Of a DNA stretch of 64,000 bases, positions 9,608 to 18,143 are shown in pieces. The notes under the pieces are model-generated. The model did no database searches, was not told the DNA's origin, and was given only the letters and a program-made list of their open reading frames with translations. The stretch comes from Mycolicibacter heraklionensis (GTDB lineage: Bacteria; Actinomycetota; Actinomycetes; Mycobacteriales; Mycobacteriaceae), in assembly GCF_019645815.1 (NCBI RefSeq), contig NZ_CP080997.1:3104880-3168879 (forward strand), given 5' to 3'. Position numbers and translations under genes: made by a program. Every line of letters begins with the position of its first letter. The first letter of the stretch is position 1.

Positions 9608-10996
9608 ATGGAGAGCTACGACCTGGCGATCATCGGAACCGGTTCGGGCAACAGCATTCTCGACGAGCGCTACGCGGACAAGCGGGTGGCGATCTGCGAG
9701 CAGGGCACTTTCGGCGGCACCTGCCTCAATGTGGGCTGCATCCCGACCAAGATGTTCGTCTACGCCGCCGAGGTCGCCAAGACGGTGACCGAGGCGTCTC
9801 GCTACGGGATTGACGCTCATATCGACGGTGTGCGCTGGGACGACATCGTCTCGCGGGTGTTCGGGCGGATCGACCCGATCGCCGCCGGCGGCGAGCAGTA
9901 CCGCCGCAGCCTGCCAAACGTCGACGTCTACGGCGAGCACACCCGGTTCGGCCCGGTCGGCGCGTGCGGCCGGTACCTATTGCTCACCGCCGGCGGCGAG
10001 CAGTTCAGCGCCGAGCAGGTGGTGATCGCGGCCGGGTCGCGCTCGGCAATCCCGCCCGCCATCGCCAACAGCGGGGCGCATTACTACACCAGCGACGACA
10101 TCATGCGGATCGCTGAGCTGCCCGAGCATCTGGTGATCGTGGGCGGCGGCTTCATCGCCGCCGAGTTCGCCCACGTTTTCTCCGCCTTGGGAGTCCGGGT
10201 CACGGTGGTGATCCGCGGCTCGACCTTGCTACGGCACTGCGACGAGACCGTGGCCGAACGCTTCACCCGGATCGCCGCGGCCAAGTGGGAGCTGCGCTCG
10301 CACCGCAACGTGGTCGCAGCCCGCCAGGAGGGATCCGCCGGGCCGGGTGTCGTCGTGGAGCTTGACGACGGCTCGGTGCTGCGGGCCGACGCGATGCTGG
10401 TGGCCACCGGGCGGGTGCCCAACGGTGACCTGCTGGACGCCGAGCAGGCCGGTGTCGTCGTCGCCGGCGGGCGGGTGACCGTCGACAAGTACCAACGTAC
10501 TTCGGCGCGCGGAGTTTTCGCGCTCGGCGACGTGTCCTCGCCCTACGAGCTCAAGCATGTCGCCAACCACGAAGCCAGGGTGGTGCAACACAACCTGCTG
10601 TGCGACTGGGACGACGTGGACTCGATGCGGATCACCGACCACCGCTATGTGCCGGCCGCGGTCTTCACCGATCCGCAGATCGCTGCGGTCGGACTGACCG
10701 AAACACAGGCGTTGGCAAAGGGTCTCGATATCTCGGTGAAGATCCAGGATTACGGTGACGTCGCCTACGGCTGGGCGATGGAGGACAGCAACGGATTTGC
10801 CAAGCTCATCGCCGAACGCGGCACCGGGCGGCTCCTCGGCGCACACATCATGGGCTACCAGGCGTCGTCGATCATCCAGCCGCTGATTCAGGCGATGAGC
10901 TTCGGTCTCACCGCGCCGGAGATGGCCCGCGGTCAATACTGGATCCACCCGGCGCTGCCCGAGGTCGTGGAGAACGCACTGCTCGGCCTGGAGTGA
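9608..10996 (+). CDS. mtr: Mycothione reductase
   Basis: A 462-residue NADPH-dependent flavoprotein disulfide reductase that reduces mycothione to mycothiol, keeping the actinobacterial thiol pool reduced. FAD-binding IIGTGSGNS lies at residues 8-16, the redox-active disulfide is C39-LNVG-C44, the NADPH fold is [13 protein letters not shown], and the dimer-interface His-Glu pair is in IHPALPE near residues 447-452. GTGSGN instead of the usual GxGxxG/A is characteristic of Mtr rather than lipoamide dehydrogenase. Divergent from mqo, and followed 12 bp downstream by an acyl-CoA dehydrogenase. Confidence 0.95.
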   Translation: MESYDLAIIGTGSGNSILDERYADKRVAICEQGTFGGTCLNVGCIPTKMFVYAAEVAKTVTEASRYGIDAHIDGVRWDDIVSRVFGRIDPIAAGGEQYRRSLPNVDVYGEHTRFGPVGACGRYLLLTAGGEQFSAEQVVIAAGSRSAIPPAIANSGAHYYTSDDIMRIAELPEHLVIVGGGFIAAEFAHVFSALGVRVTVVIRGSTLLRHCDETVAERFTRIAAAKWELRSHRNVVAARQEGSAGPGVVVELDDGSVLRADAMLVATGRVPNGDLLDAEQAGVVVAGGRVTVDKYQRTSARGVFALGDVSSPYELKHVANHEARVVQHNLLCDWDDVDSMRITDHRYVPAAVFTDPQIAAVGLTETQALAKGLDISVKIQDYGDVAYGWAMEDSNGFAKLIAERGTGRLLGAHIMGYQASSIIQPLIQAMSFGLTAPEMARGQYWIHPALPEVVENALLGLE

Positions 10997-11008
10997 AAGG
11001 TTCGCCAG

Positions 11009-12805
11009 ATGAAGTCCACCCTGCTGTCCCGCCAAGACCTCGATTTCCTGCTGTTCGACTGGCTGCGCGTCGACGAACTCACCGGGCGAGAGCGCTTCTC
11101 CGAACACTCCCGGGAAACCTTCTCCGACACACTCGATTTGTGCGAGCAGTTGGCCACTCGCTATTTCGCCCCGCACAACAAGAAGAGCGACGCTCACGAG
11201 CCCACCTTCGACGGGACGAAAGTCACCATCATCGGTGAAGTCAAGGAGGCACTGGCGGCCTGCGCCGAGGCTGAGCTGATCGGCATGGCCATGGACTACT
11301 CGCTGGGCGGTGCGCAATTGCCGGCAACGGTGGCCCAGGCCGGCTTCGCCTGGCTGTTCGCCGCCAACGTCAGCACCGCCGGCTATCCGATGCTGACCAT
11401 GGCCAACGCGAACCTGCTCGCCAAGTTCGGCAGCGAAGAACAGGTCACCGCCTTCGTCAAACCCATGCTCGCCGGCCGCTTCTTCGGGACGATGTGCCTC
11501 TCGGAGACCCAGGCCGGTTCATCGCTGGCCGATATCACCACCCGTGCGGAGCCCCGGGCCGACGGCACCTTCCGGCTGTTCGGATCGAAGATGTGGATCT
11601 CCGGTGGCGAACACGACCTGACCGACAACATCGTCCACCTGGTGCTGGCCAAGATCCCGGGCGGCCCGGCCGGCACCAAAGGGATCTCGCTGTTCATCGT
11701 GCCGAAGTATCTGGTGAATCCCGACGGCACGCTGGGTGAGCGCAACGACGTCGTGCTGGCTGGGCTCAACCACAAGATGGGCTATCGCGGAATCACCAAC
11801 ACCGTGCTCAACTTCGGGGAGGGCGGCCACCGACCCGGCGGCGAGCCGGGCGCGGTCGGCTATCTCGTGGGCGACGAGCACCGCGGCTTGACCTACATGT
11901 TCCACATGATGAACGAAGCCCGCCTCGGCGTGGGCATGGGTGCCATCGCGCTCGGCTACACCGGCTACCTGAAGTCGCTGGACTACGCGCGCAGCCGTCC
12001 ACAGGGGCGTCCGGCGACCACGAAAGACCCTGCGATGCCGCAGGTTCCGATCATCGAGCACGCGGATGTCAGGCGGATGCTGCTCGCGCAGAAGTCCTAC
12101 GTCGAGGGAGCGCTCGCCTTGGCTCTCTATTGCGCGCGACTGGTCGACATCGCGCACACCGCCGAATCCGACGAGGAACTTGACCACGCCACGGCGCTGC
12201 TGGACATCCTCACCCCGATCGCCAAGAGCTGGCCGTCTCAGTGGTGCCTGGCCGCCAACGATCTGGCGATCCAGGTGCACGGCGGCTACGGCTACACCCG
12301 CGAGTACGACGTCGAACAGCACTACCGGGACAACCGGCTCAACCCGATCCACGAGGGCACCCACGGCATCCAGAGCCTGGACCTGTTGGGCCGCAAGGTG
12401 GTGCAACGCGACGGGGCCAGCCTGGCCGCGCTACACCGGGCAATGACCGAGAGCACCGCGGCCGCGCATGGGGCCGGCGGCGAACTGGCCGATATGGCCA
12501 CCCAACTCGACACGGTGATCCAGCGACTGGTATCCGTCACCGCGGGCATGTTCGCCGCCGGCGACATCGATGCCGCGCTGGCCAACAGCGCGGTCTATCT
12601 GGAGGCCTTCGGCCATGTGGTGATCGCCTGGATCTGGCTGGAGCAGCTGTTGGCCGCCCAGGGGCGCACCGGGGACTTTTTCGACGGCAAACGCCAGGCG
12701 GCCCGGTACTTCTTCCGGTATGAGCTGCCGAATACCGGACCGCAGCTCGACCTGCTGGAAAGCCTGGACCGCACGACTCTGGAGATGCGGCCGGAGTGGT
12801 TCTGA
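11009..12805 (+). CDS. Acyl-CoA dehydrogenase, large (DmdC/AcdB-type) family
   Basis: A 598-residue FAD-dependent acyl-CoA dehydrogenase. The length exceeds classic 380-residue enzymes and fits the DmdC/AcdB/FadE5-like class with a C-terminal extension. Seen are the FAD/substrate motif MCLSETQAGSSL, the helix VHGGYGYTREYDVEQHYRD, and the catalytic glutamate region IHEGTHGIQ. The substrate cannot be inferred. It starts 12 bp after mtr with a good AAAGG ribosome site, suggesting co-transcription. No equivalent stands beside mtr in H37Rv as recalled (nicT is there), so this is lineage-specific content. Confidence 0.9.
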   Translation: MKSTLLSRQDLDFLLFDWLRVDELTGRERFSEHSRETFSDTLDLCEQLATRYFAPHNKKSDAHEPTFDGTKVTIIGEVKEALAACAEAELIGMAMDYSLGGAQLPATVAQAGFAWLFAANVSTAGYPMLTMANANLLAKFGSEEQVTAFVKPMLAGRFFGTMCLSETQAGSSLADITTRAEPRADGTFRLFGSKMWISGGEHDLTDNIVHLVLAKIPGGPAGTKGISLFIVPKYLVNPDGTLGERNDVVLAGLNHKMGYRGITNTVLNFGEGGHRPGGEPGAVGYLVGDEHRGLTYMFHMMNEARLGVGMGAIALGYTGYLKSLDYARSRPQGRPATTKDPAMPQVPIIEHADVRRMLLAQKSYVEGALALALYCARLVDIAHTAESDEELDHATALLDILTPIAKSWPSQWCLAANDLAIQVHGGYGYTREYDVEQHYRDNRLNPIHEGTHGIQSLDLLGRKVVQRDGASLAALHRAMTESTAAAHGAGGELADMATQLDTVIQRLVSVTAGMFAAGDIDAALANSAVYLEAFGHVVIAWIWLEQLLAAQGRTGDFFDGKRQAARYFFRYELPNTGPQLDLLESLDRTTLEMRPEWF

Positions 12806-12822
12806 CGTAGGCCGAAGCGGCT

Positions 12823-13794
12823 TTAGGGCGTGAAGACCACCCGGGTGCCCGACGGCTCCCGCTGAGTCCACACCTTCTCGACGTCCGCCAAGGGCTGCCG
12901 CTGGGTCGCGAGCTGAAGTTGGCCGTCGGCGAGCATGGCGAACAGCCGGGGCAGGAATTCCTGGTTGGCCTGCCGCAGCACGTCCATCGGGACACTGCCG
13001 AGGCCCACCCCGCGCAGCGTCACCGCGGCGCTGCGCAGAATTCCACCGGCGAGGTTGATGGTGGGGCCGGCCATCGTGCCGACCTGGATGAACTGTGTCG
13101 CGTGGGCGACTGCCCCCAGGCCCTGATTGCCCAGGGCGGCCAGCACCTGCTCGGCCGGTTCCCCCCACAGGTAGTCGATGACCACGTCGAACGGGCGGTC
13201 TCGGTGCGCCGCGGCGACCCGGGCGGCCAGGTCGTCGTGGCCCAGCCGGATGGTGTCGGCGCCGAGACCGCGCAGCCAGTCGAGCCGGTCGGCGTCACGT
13301 CCGACAGCGACCACCCGCTCGACCCCGAACTCGGACTTGGCCAACTGAACCGCCAGTGACCCGGTGACGCCGGTCGCGCCCAGTACCAGTACGTGATGTT
13401 CGGGGCGGACCTGTGCGGCGTGCTGTAGCGACACCCACGCCGACACGCCGGGGTTGGGCGCGGCCGCAGCGAGTACCGGATCGATGCCGTCTGGCAGCTC
13501 GACGATCCGGCCCGGGGCAAGCAGGGTGCGTTCGGCCATCATTCCGTATGGCGTGACCGCGGTGCCGTACACCCGGCGGCCGTCGGCGAGGCGGGCCACA
13601 CCGTCCACTCCGGCCACCCCGGGCAGCGACAAACCCGAACTGCCGTAGTGCGTACCGGCGACCAACCCGCGGGTGAGGTTGGTCAGTGCCGACGCCTCCA
13701 CTGTCGCAATGACCGCGCCGTCATGTGCTTCGGGCTCGGGGAAATCGGTGTATACCGGCACCCGCCCCAACGCCTCGATCACTGCTGCCTTCAT
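12823..13794 (-). CDS. Zinc-less MDR/quinone oxidoreductase
   Basis: A 323-residue medium-chain dehydrogenase/reductase of the quinone-oxidoreductase type. It has the NADPH fold VLVLGATGVTGSLAVQLAK and lacks the catalytic zinc ligand motif GHE. ATG 13794 follows a near-perfect AAGGAGG ribosome site. It is divergent from a MarR-type regulator, and two matching palindromes sit in and beside the 58-bp gap, so it is very probably the regulator's target. Likely role: reduction of a quinone or enone, perhaps in detoxification. Convergent with the acyl-CoA dehydrogenase. Confidence 0.9.
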   Translation of the reverse strand: MKAAVIEALGRVPVYTDFPEPEAHDGAVIATVEASALTNLTRGLVAGTHYGSSGLSLPGVAGVDGVARLADGRRVYGTAVTPYGMMAERTLLAPGRIVELPDGIDPVLAAAAPNPGVSAWVSLQHAAQVRPEHHVLVLGATGVTGSLAVQLAKSEFGVERVVAVGRDADRLDWLRGLGADTIRLGHDDLAARVAAAHRDRPFDVVIDYLWGEPAEQVLAALGNQGLGAVAHATQFIQVGTMAGPTINLAGGILRSAAVTLRGVGLGSVPMDVLRQANQEFLPRLFAMLADGQLQLATQRQPLADVEKVWTQREPSGTRVVFTP

Positions 13795-13807
13795 CGACGC
13801 CTCCTTT

Positions 13808-13825
13808 TGGTTTCTATGGAAACCA
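13808..13825. promoter_or_regulatory. MarR operator 1
   Basis: Perfect inverted repeat TGGTTTC-TATG-GAAACCA in the gap between divergent genes, next to the ribosome site of the oxidoreductase gene. A second, near-identical palindrome lies 46 bp away. The pairing with an adjacent MarR gene supports operator function. Confidence 0.75.
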
Positions 13826-13852
13826 TACTCGGAGACGCGGCGCCGTGGCAAT

Positions 13853-14362
13853 ATGGTTTCGGTGAAAACCAAAGCGGACGTGATCGCCCGGATCGGCGAC
13901 CTGGTCCAAGCCGTGGGCGACAAGTTCGACGACTCCGGCGGCGACGCCGAGCGTGACTTCATGGCGCAGCACTGCCCTCGGCGGCTAGAGGCGGCAGTGC
14001 GCGAACTGCCCACCCTGAGCATGCATCTGCTCGATCGCATCGGCGACGATCCGGTCAATATCGTCACCCTGGCCGCCCGATCCGGGCAGCTCAAGGGCAC
14101 CGTATCCAAGCATGTGCAGCGCTTGGTGGCGGCCGGCCTGGTCGAACGCCTGCCCGTGCCGGGCAACCGCAAGGAGATCGCCCTGCGACTCACCGCGGAC
14201 GGCCGCATCGTGGTGCGCGCCCACCGCCGCCTGCACGATGAGATGAACCTCGGCATGAGCGACTTCTTGTCCCGCTACACCCATGCCGAATTGGCGACGG
14301 TGGCGAAGATCCTGGGCGACCTGCTGGCGACCGAGCGGGTGGGTGTGCGGCTGGCGCCGTAG
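13853..14362 (+). CDS. MarR-family transcriptional regulator
   Basis: A 169-residue winged-helix regulator. The helix-turn-helix lies in the middle (VNIVTLAARSGQLKGTVSKH) and the wing carries RKEIALRLTADGR, both MarR-like. MarR proteins dimerise on inverted repeats and release DNA on binding small phenolic or electrophilic ligands. ATG 13853 is used; GTG 13862 is possible. The start codon lies within the second operator-like repeat, implying autorepression. It is divergent from the quinone oxidoreductase and convergent with a secreted-protein gene. Confidence 0.88.
   Translation: MVSVKTKADVIARIGDLVQAVGDKFDDSGGDAERDFMAQHCPRRLEAAVRELPTLSMHLLDRIGDDPVNIVTLAARSGQLKGTVSKHVQRLVAAGLVERLPVPGNRKEIALRLTADGRIVVRAHRRLHDEMNLGMSDFLSRYTHAELATVAKILGDLLATERVGVRLAP
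13854..13871. promoter_or_regulatory. MarR operator 2, overlapping the regulator start
   Basis: Imperfect inverted repeat TGGTTTC-GGTG-AAAACCA, same arm sequence and same 18-bp length as operator 1 with one arm mismatch. It covers the first codons of the MarR gene, a position suited to autorepression. Confidence 0.65.
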
Positions 14363-14386
14363 CCGAATGGTTCCGAGGAACGCCTA

Positions 14387-14890
14387 CTAGAACTCGGTCG
14401 AAGGGAGAGTGTCGAAGAGGGTGAAGTCCTGGCCGCCGAAATCGATGACATCCGACATACCGATCACGACTCCAGAGGAGTTCAACTCCTCGGTGAAGGT
14501 GTTGCCCCACAGCTCAGTCCCGGTGGCGTCGGATGCGACGAAGTTGGAATACTCCTCGATGTAGTCATGGCTGTCGGCGCCGTTGACGTACAGCTCGTAG
14601 CCGGCGGTATTCGAGTAGAAATCCAGTCCAGCGAAGATTTGATTGGTTGCGATCCAGTTGCCGACCACCCCGTCTCCGTGAATCCCGACCGTCGGATGAG
14701 ATAAGTCTTTGACTCCACCTGTGAAGAAGTACTCTCCCGGTTGACCGGCGTCGGGACCGTTGGACGATATCGGCTCGTATACGACGTAATCGGGGTCGGC
14801 GGCCGCCAGGGCGCTGGTGGCCAGCGCGATCAGCGGTGCGCCCAAAGCGAAGCCAAGCAGTGTCGCGCAGCGAATCGTGTGCGTATTCAT
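14387..14890 (-). CDS. Secreted mycobacterial protein of unknown function
   Basis: A 167-residue protein with a clear Sec signal peptide: short basic n-region, hydrophobic core LLGFALGAPLIALATSAL and an AAA-type cleavage region near residue 28. The mature part is acidic, rich in Asp, Gly and aromatic residues, without cysteines or a recognisable catalytic motif. ATG 14890 is preferred because it begins the signal peptide directly; an upstream in-frame ATG would add about 29 unlikely residues. No homologue can be named. Confidence 0.7.
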   Translation of the reverse strand: MNTHTIRCATLLGFALGAPLIALATSALAAADPDYVVYEPISSNGPDAGQPGEYFFTGGVKDLSHPTVGIHGDGVVGNWIATNQIFAGLDFYSNTAGYELYVNGADSHDYIEEYSNFVASDATGTELWGNTFTEELNSSGVVIGMSDVIDFGGQDFTLFDTLPSTEF

Positions 14891-14970
14891 GGTGAGCCCC
14901 CAATGCTTTGCTGTGTTTATGCTAAGAATTCGGGACGCTATCGGGTTGCTGTCGCAGCGATCAACACACC

Positions 14971-14987
14971 GTTCCACTCAATGGAAC
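14971..14987. promoter_or_regulatory. Palindrome upstream of the secreted-protein gene
   Basis: Perfect inverted repeat GTTCCA-CTCAA-TGGAAC, about 80 bp upstream of the secreted-protein start and about 70 bp before the broken DUF222 gene. It could be an operator for either side; no adjacent regulator gene is available to assign it. Confidence 0.4.
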
Positions 14988-15057
14988 ACCCACGACACAG
15001 CCCGTTCAGCCCAACCCTTCCCGGTCCGGTACTGTCACCGTATCCACTTGTGTCACT

Positions 15058-15285
15058 GTGGTTTTGGTTGTGGATAGCTTCGGCGACGTGGATCGGGCGC
15101 CGGGGCTGGATTTCGAGGCCCTGACGGCGCGGGAATGCCTGGCTTTGTTGCGGCGCTGCGAGAAGCTACGGCGGCGGCTCCCGGCGGTGGAACATCCCCT
15201 GGTCAATCAGATCGCCGCCGCCGACCCCGCCGAGATCGGGGGCAAAGCCCGCTGGGTGCCGAGCCGGGCGACTACAGCGGCGTGA
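15058..15285 (+). pseudogene. N-terminal fragment of a DUF222/13E12-type gene
   Basis: The frame encodes a start typical of 13E12/DUF222 proteins: [19 protein letters not shown], then [20 protein letters not shown] and HPLVNQIAA, ending at GGKARW. Full family members have several hundred residues and usually a C-terminal HNH nuclease domain. After about 65 family-like residues the frame leaves the family and ends in the 3' end of the convergent SDR gene. It is a truncated remnant; the 13E12 family is repeated in mycobacterial genomes and this may mark a past rearrangement. Confidence 0.75.
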
Positions 15286-16048
15286 CGTACGCCGAGCTGA
15301 TCCCACCGTCCACCAGGAACGTCGAGCCGGTGATGAACGACGCGTCATCGCTGGCCAGGAACGCGACGGCGGCGGCGATCTCCTCCGGCTCGGCGAACCG
15401 GCCCACCGGCACGTGCACCAGCCGGCGGGCGGCGCGCTCCGGGTCGGCGGCGAACAGCTCCTGCAGCAGCGGGGTGTTCACCGGCCCGGGGCACAACGCG
15501 TTGACCCGGATGCCTTGCCGGGCGTACTGCACCCCGAGCTCACGCGACATGGCCAGCACGCCGCCCTTGGAGGCGGTGTAGGAGATCTGGGAGGTGGCCG
15601 AACCCATCACCGCCACGAACGATGCGGTGTTGATGATCGACCCGCGTCCGGCGGGCGCCATGTGCCGCAGTGCCGCCCGGCAGCACAGGTACACCGACTT
15701 CAGGTTGACATCCTGAACCCGTTGCCAGGCAGGAAGTTCCGTGGTTTCAATCACGTCGTCGTCGGGCGGCGAGATGCCGGCGTTGTTGAAGGCGATGTCC
15801 ACCGAGCCGAACGTCTGGGCCGCGGTGTCGAACAGCGCGTCGACCTGGTCCTGATCGGAGACGTCGACCTGAACGAACAGGCCGTCGAGCTCATCGGCGA
15901 CCGCGGTGCCGGCCGCCTGGTCGAGGTCGCCGACCACGATCTGGGCGCCTTCGGCGCGCATCCGCCGCGCGGATGCCAAGCCGATTCCGCCACCGGCGCC
16001 GGTCACCACGGCTACCCGTCCGGCCAGGCGTTGGGTCAGATCGGTCAC
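15272..16048 (-). CDS. Short-chain dehydrogenase/reductase (Rv2857c-like)
   Basis: A 258-residue classical SDR. The cofactor motif TGAGGGIG lies near residue 17, the NNAG motif near 90, and the catalytic Tyr-Lys pair is in SYTASKGG. An acidic residue at the end of beta-2 (VVGDLD) predicts NAD preference. It is the last gene of the glnA4-amidotransferase-aldC operon and overlaps aldC by 4 bp, so it probably reduces or oxidises an intermediate of the same amine pathway. The substrate is unknown. Confidence 0.9.
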   Translation of the reverse strand: MTDLTQRLAGRVAVVTGAGGGIGLASARRMRAEGAQIVVGDLDQAAGTAVADELDGLFVQVDVSDQDQVDALFDTAAQTFGSVDIAFNNAGISPPDDDVIETTELPAWQRVQDVNLKSVYLCCRAALRHMAPAGRGSIINTASFVAVMGSATSQISYTASKGGVLAMSRELGVQYARQGIRVNALCPGPVNTPLLQELFAADPERAARRLVHVPVGRFAEPEEIAAAVAFLASDDASFITGSTFLVDGGISSAYVTPL

Positions 16049-17409
16049 TGCATCTCCTTCACTGCGATGAATACGTTTTTGGTCTCGGTGAACGACAGCG
16101 GGGCGTCCGCGCCCAGCTCCCGGCCCAGCCCCGACTGTTTGAAGCCGCCGAACGGCGTGGTGAAGCGCACCGAGGAGTGCGAATTCACCGACAGGTTGCC
16201 GGCTTCCACCGCCCGCGAGACGCGCAGCGCCCGGGACAGGTCGTTGGTCCAGATCGAGCCCGACAGCCCGTAGACGGTGTTGTTGGCCAGGGCGATGGCG
16301 TCGGCTTCATCATCGAACGGCAGCACCGTCACCACCGGGCCGAAAATCTCCTCGCTGACGCACCGGTCGGTGGCCGCGGGAGTCAGGACCGTGGGCGGGA
16401 ACCAGAAACCGGGGCCGGTGGGAGCCTGACCTCGGAAGGCGACCGGCGCGTCGTCGGGCACGTAGGAGGCCACCTTTTCCCAGTGCGGGCGCGACACCAG
16501 CGGGCCCATCTCGGTGTCGCGGGACGTCGGGTCGCCGACGACCACGCCGGCCACCGCGGGCTCCAGCAACTCCATGAAGCGGTCATAGACGCTGCGCTGC
16601 ACAAGGATCCGGCTACGCGCGCAGCAGTCCTGCCCGGCGTTGTCGAACACGCCGTAGGGTGCCGTCGCGGCCGCCTGCTCCAGGTCGCAGTCGCCGAACA
16701 CGATGTTGGCGCTCTTGCCGCCGAGTTCCAGCGTCACCCGTTTGACCCCGGCCGCGCCGGCCTGCAGGACCCGGGTGCCGGTGGTGGTGGAACCGGTGAA
16801 CACGATCTTGGCCACGCCCGGGTGGGTGACCAGGCGCTCCCCCACCTCTGCACCGCGACCGGGCAGCACCTGCAAGAGGTCGCCATCCAGACCCGACTCC
16901 ACAGCCAGCTCCGCCAACCGCAGTGTGGTCAGCGGCGTCCACTCGGCGGGCTTGATCAGCACCGCGTTTCCGGCGGCCAGCGCCGGTGCGAAACCCCACG
17001 CGGCGATCGGCATCGGGAAGTTCCACGGGGTGATGATCCCGACGACGCCCAGCGGCTCGTGGAAGGTGACGTCGAGCCCACCGGCGACCGGTATCTGCTT
17101 GCCGGACAGCCGTTCCGGGCTGGCCGCATAGAACTGCAGCACGTCGCGGACATGCCCGGCTTCCCATTCGGCGGCCGACACCGGATGGCCGGAGTTGGTG
17201 ACCTCGAGCGCGGCCAGCTCGTCGATGTGGGCGCCGACAACCGCGGCGAAGTCTCGCAGCGCCGCGGCCCGCTCGGCCGGGGCACGTTTGGCCCACCGCT
17301 TCTGGGCGGCCTGCGCGCGGCGCACCGCATCGTCCACGGCGGCGGCTTCGACGTGGTCGACGGTCGCGAAGACCACCCCGGTGGCCGGGTTGATCAGTTC
17401 GTGGATCAT
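16045..17409 (-). CDS. aldC: NAD(P)-dependent aldehyde dehydrogenase AldC
   Basis: A 454-residue aldehyde dehydrogenase. Cofactor-binding TPWNFPMPIAAW, GSTTTGTRV, the catalytic-base motif ELGGKSANIVF and the catalytic cysteine in DNAGQDCCARSR are all present. ATG 17409 is chosen because the family begins with MIHELINPATG. It overlaps the amidotransferase upstream and the SDR downstream by 4 bp each. By analogy to the Puu pathway it would oxidise a gamma-glutamyl-amino-aldehyde; this is inferred from context. Confidence 0.92.
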   Translation of the reverse strand: MIHELINPATGVVFATVDHVEAAAVDDAVRRAQAAQKRWAKRAPAERAAALRDFAAVVGAHIDELAALEVTNSGHPVSAAEWEAGHVRDVLQFYAASPERLSGKQIPVAGGLDVTFHEPLGVVGIITPWNFPMPIAAWGFAPALAAGNAVLIKPAEWTPLTTLRLAELAVESGLDGDLLQVLPGRGAEVGERLVTHPGVAKIVFTGSTTTGTRVLQAGAAGVKRVTLELGGKSANIVFGDCDLEQAAATAPYGVFDNAGQDCCARSRILVQRSVYDRFMELLEPAVAGVVVGDPTSRDTEMGPLVSRPHWEKVASYVPDDAPVAFRGQAPTGPGFWFPPTVLTPAATDRCVSEEIFGPVVTVLPFDDEADAIALANNTVYGLSGSIWTNDLSRALRVSRAVEAGNLSVNSHSSVRFTTPFGGFKQSGLGRELGADAPLSFTETKNVFIAVKEMQ

Positions 17410-18143
17410 TCGCTCACCCGAGCCGACGCGTACTTGCCCGCTTCGGCCACGATCGCGGCGAACAGCCGCAGATCGTCCGGGGATTCCTCGGGATGCCACT
17501 GAACCGCGAGCACGAAATCCTCCCCGGGAAGCTCGATCGCCTCGATGACCCCGTCGTCATCGCGCGCACTGACGACAAGTTTCGCACCCACGTCCGCGAT
17601 CGCCTGATGGTGGTAGCACTGCACCTGGCAGGTCTCGCCCAGAAGCTCGGCCAGCCGAGTGCCAGCCACGGTGCGCACCGGCATCGGGGTGAAGACGCCG
17701 TTACCCGCCCGGTGGCCGGTGCTACCGATGACGTCGGGCAGGTGCTGGTGCAGCGTCCCGCCGAGCGCCACGTTGAGTACTTGGGCGCCACGACAGATCC
17801 CCAGCACCGGCATCCCGCGCCGCATCGCCTCCGCCAACAGGGCGAATTCCCAGGCGTCCCGGGTGCTGTCGGGCCGATCAGTCTCATCGTGCGGGGTCTG
17901 GCCGTACCCGGCGGGGTCCAGGTCGCGGCCGCCGGTGATCACCAGGGCGCTGACACCGGAGAGCACACGCGCCGCGATGTCGGGTGTCACCGGCTGCGGC
18001 GGCAACAGCACCGCGATTCCGCCTGCGGCGGTGATGCTCTGGATGTATTGGGCGGGCAGCAGGCCGGCCCGCGCATCCCAGACTCCGAACTTCGCTCGGT
18101 CCAGATAGGTCGTCAGTCCGATAACGGGTTCAGAAGCGCTCAA
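17406..18143 (-). CDS. Class I glutamine amidotransferase-like gamma-glutamyl hydrolase (PuuD-like)
   Basis: A 245-residue peptidase-C26/GATase1 protein. The nucleophile elbow GICRGAQVLN holds the catalytic Cys and QWHPEES holds the His-Glu pair. Proteins of this type beside GlnA-like ligases hydrolyse gamma-glutamyl-amino acids such as gamma-glutamyl-GABA, as PuuD does in putrescine catabolism. It overlaps glnA4 upstream by 14 bp and aldC downstream by 4 bp, which strongly supports one operon. Corresponds to Rv2859c (recalled). Confidence 0.9.
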   Translation of the reverse strand: MSASEPVIGLTTYLDRAKFGVWDARAGLLPAQYIQSITAAGGIAVLLPPQPVTPDIAARVLSGVSALVITGGRDLDPAGYGQTPHDETDRPDSTRDAWEFALLAEAMRRGMPVLGICRGAQVLNVALGGTLHQHLPDVIGSTGHRAGNGVFTPMPVRTVAGTRLAELLGETCQVQCYHHQAIADVGAKLVVSARDDDGVIEAIELPGEDFVLAVQWHPEESPDDLRLFAAIVAEAGKYASARVSE

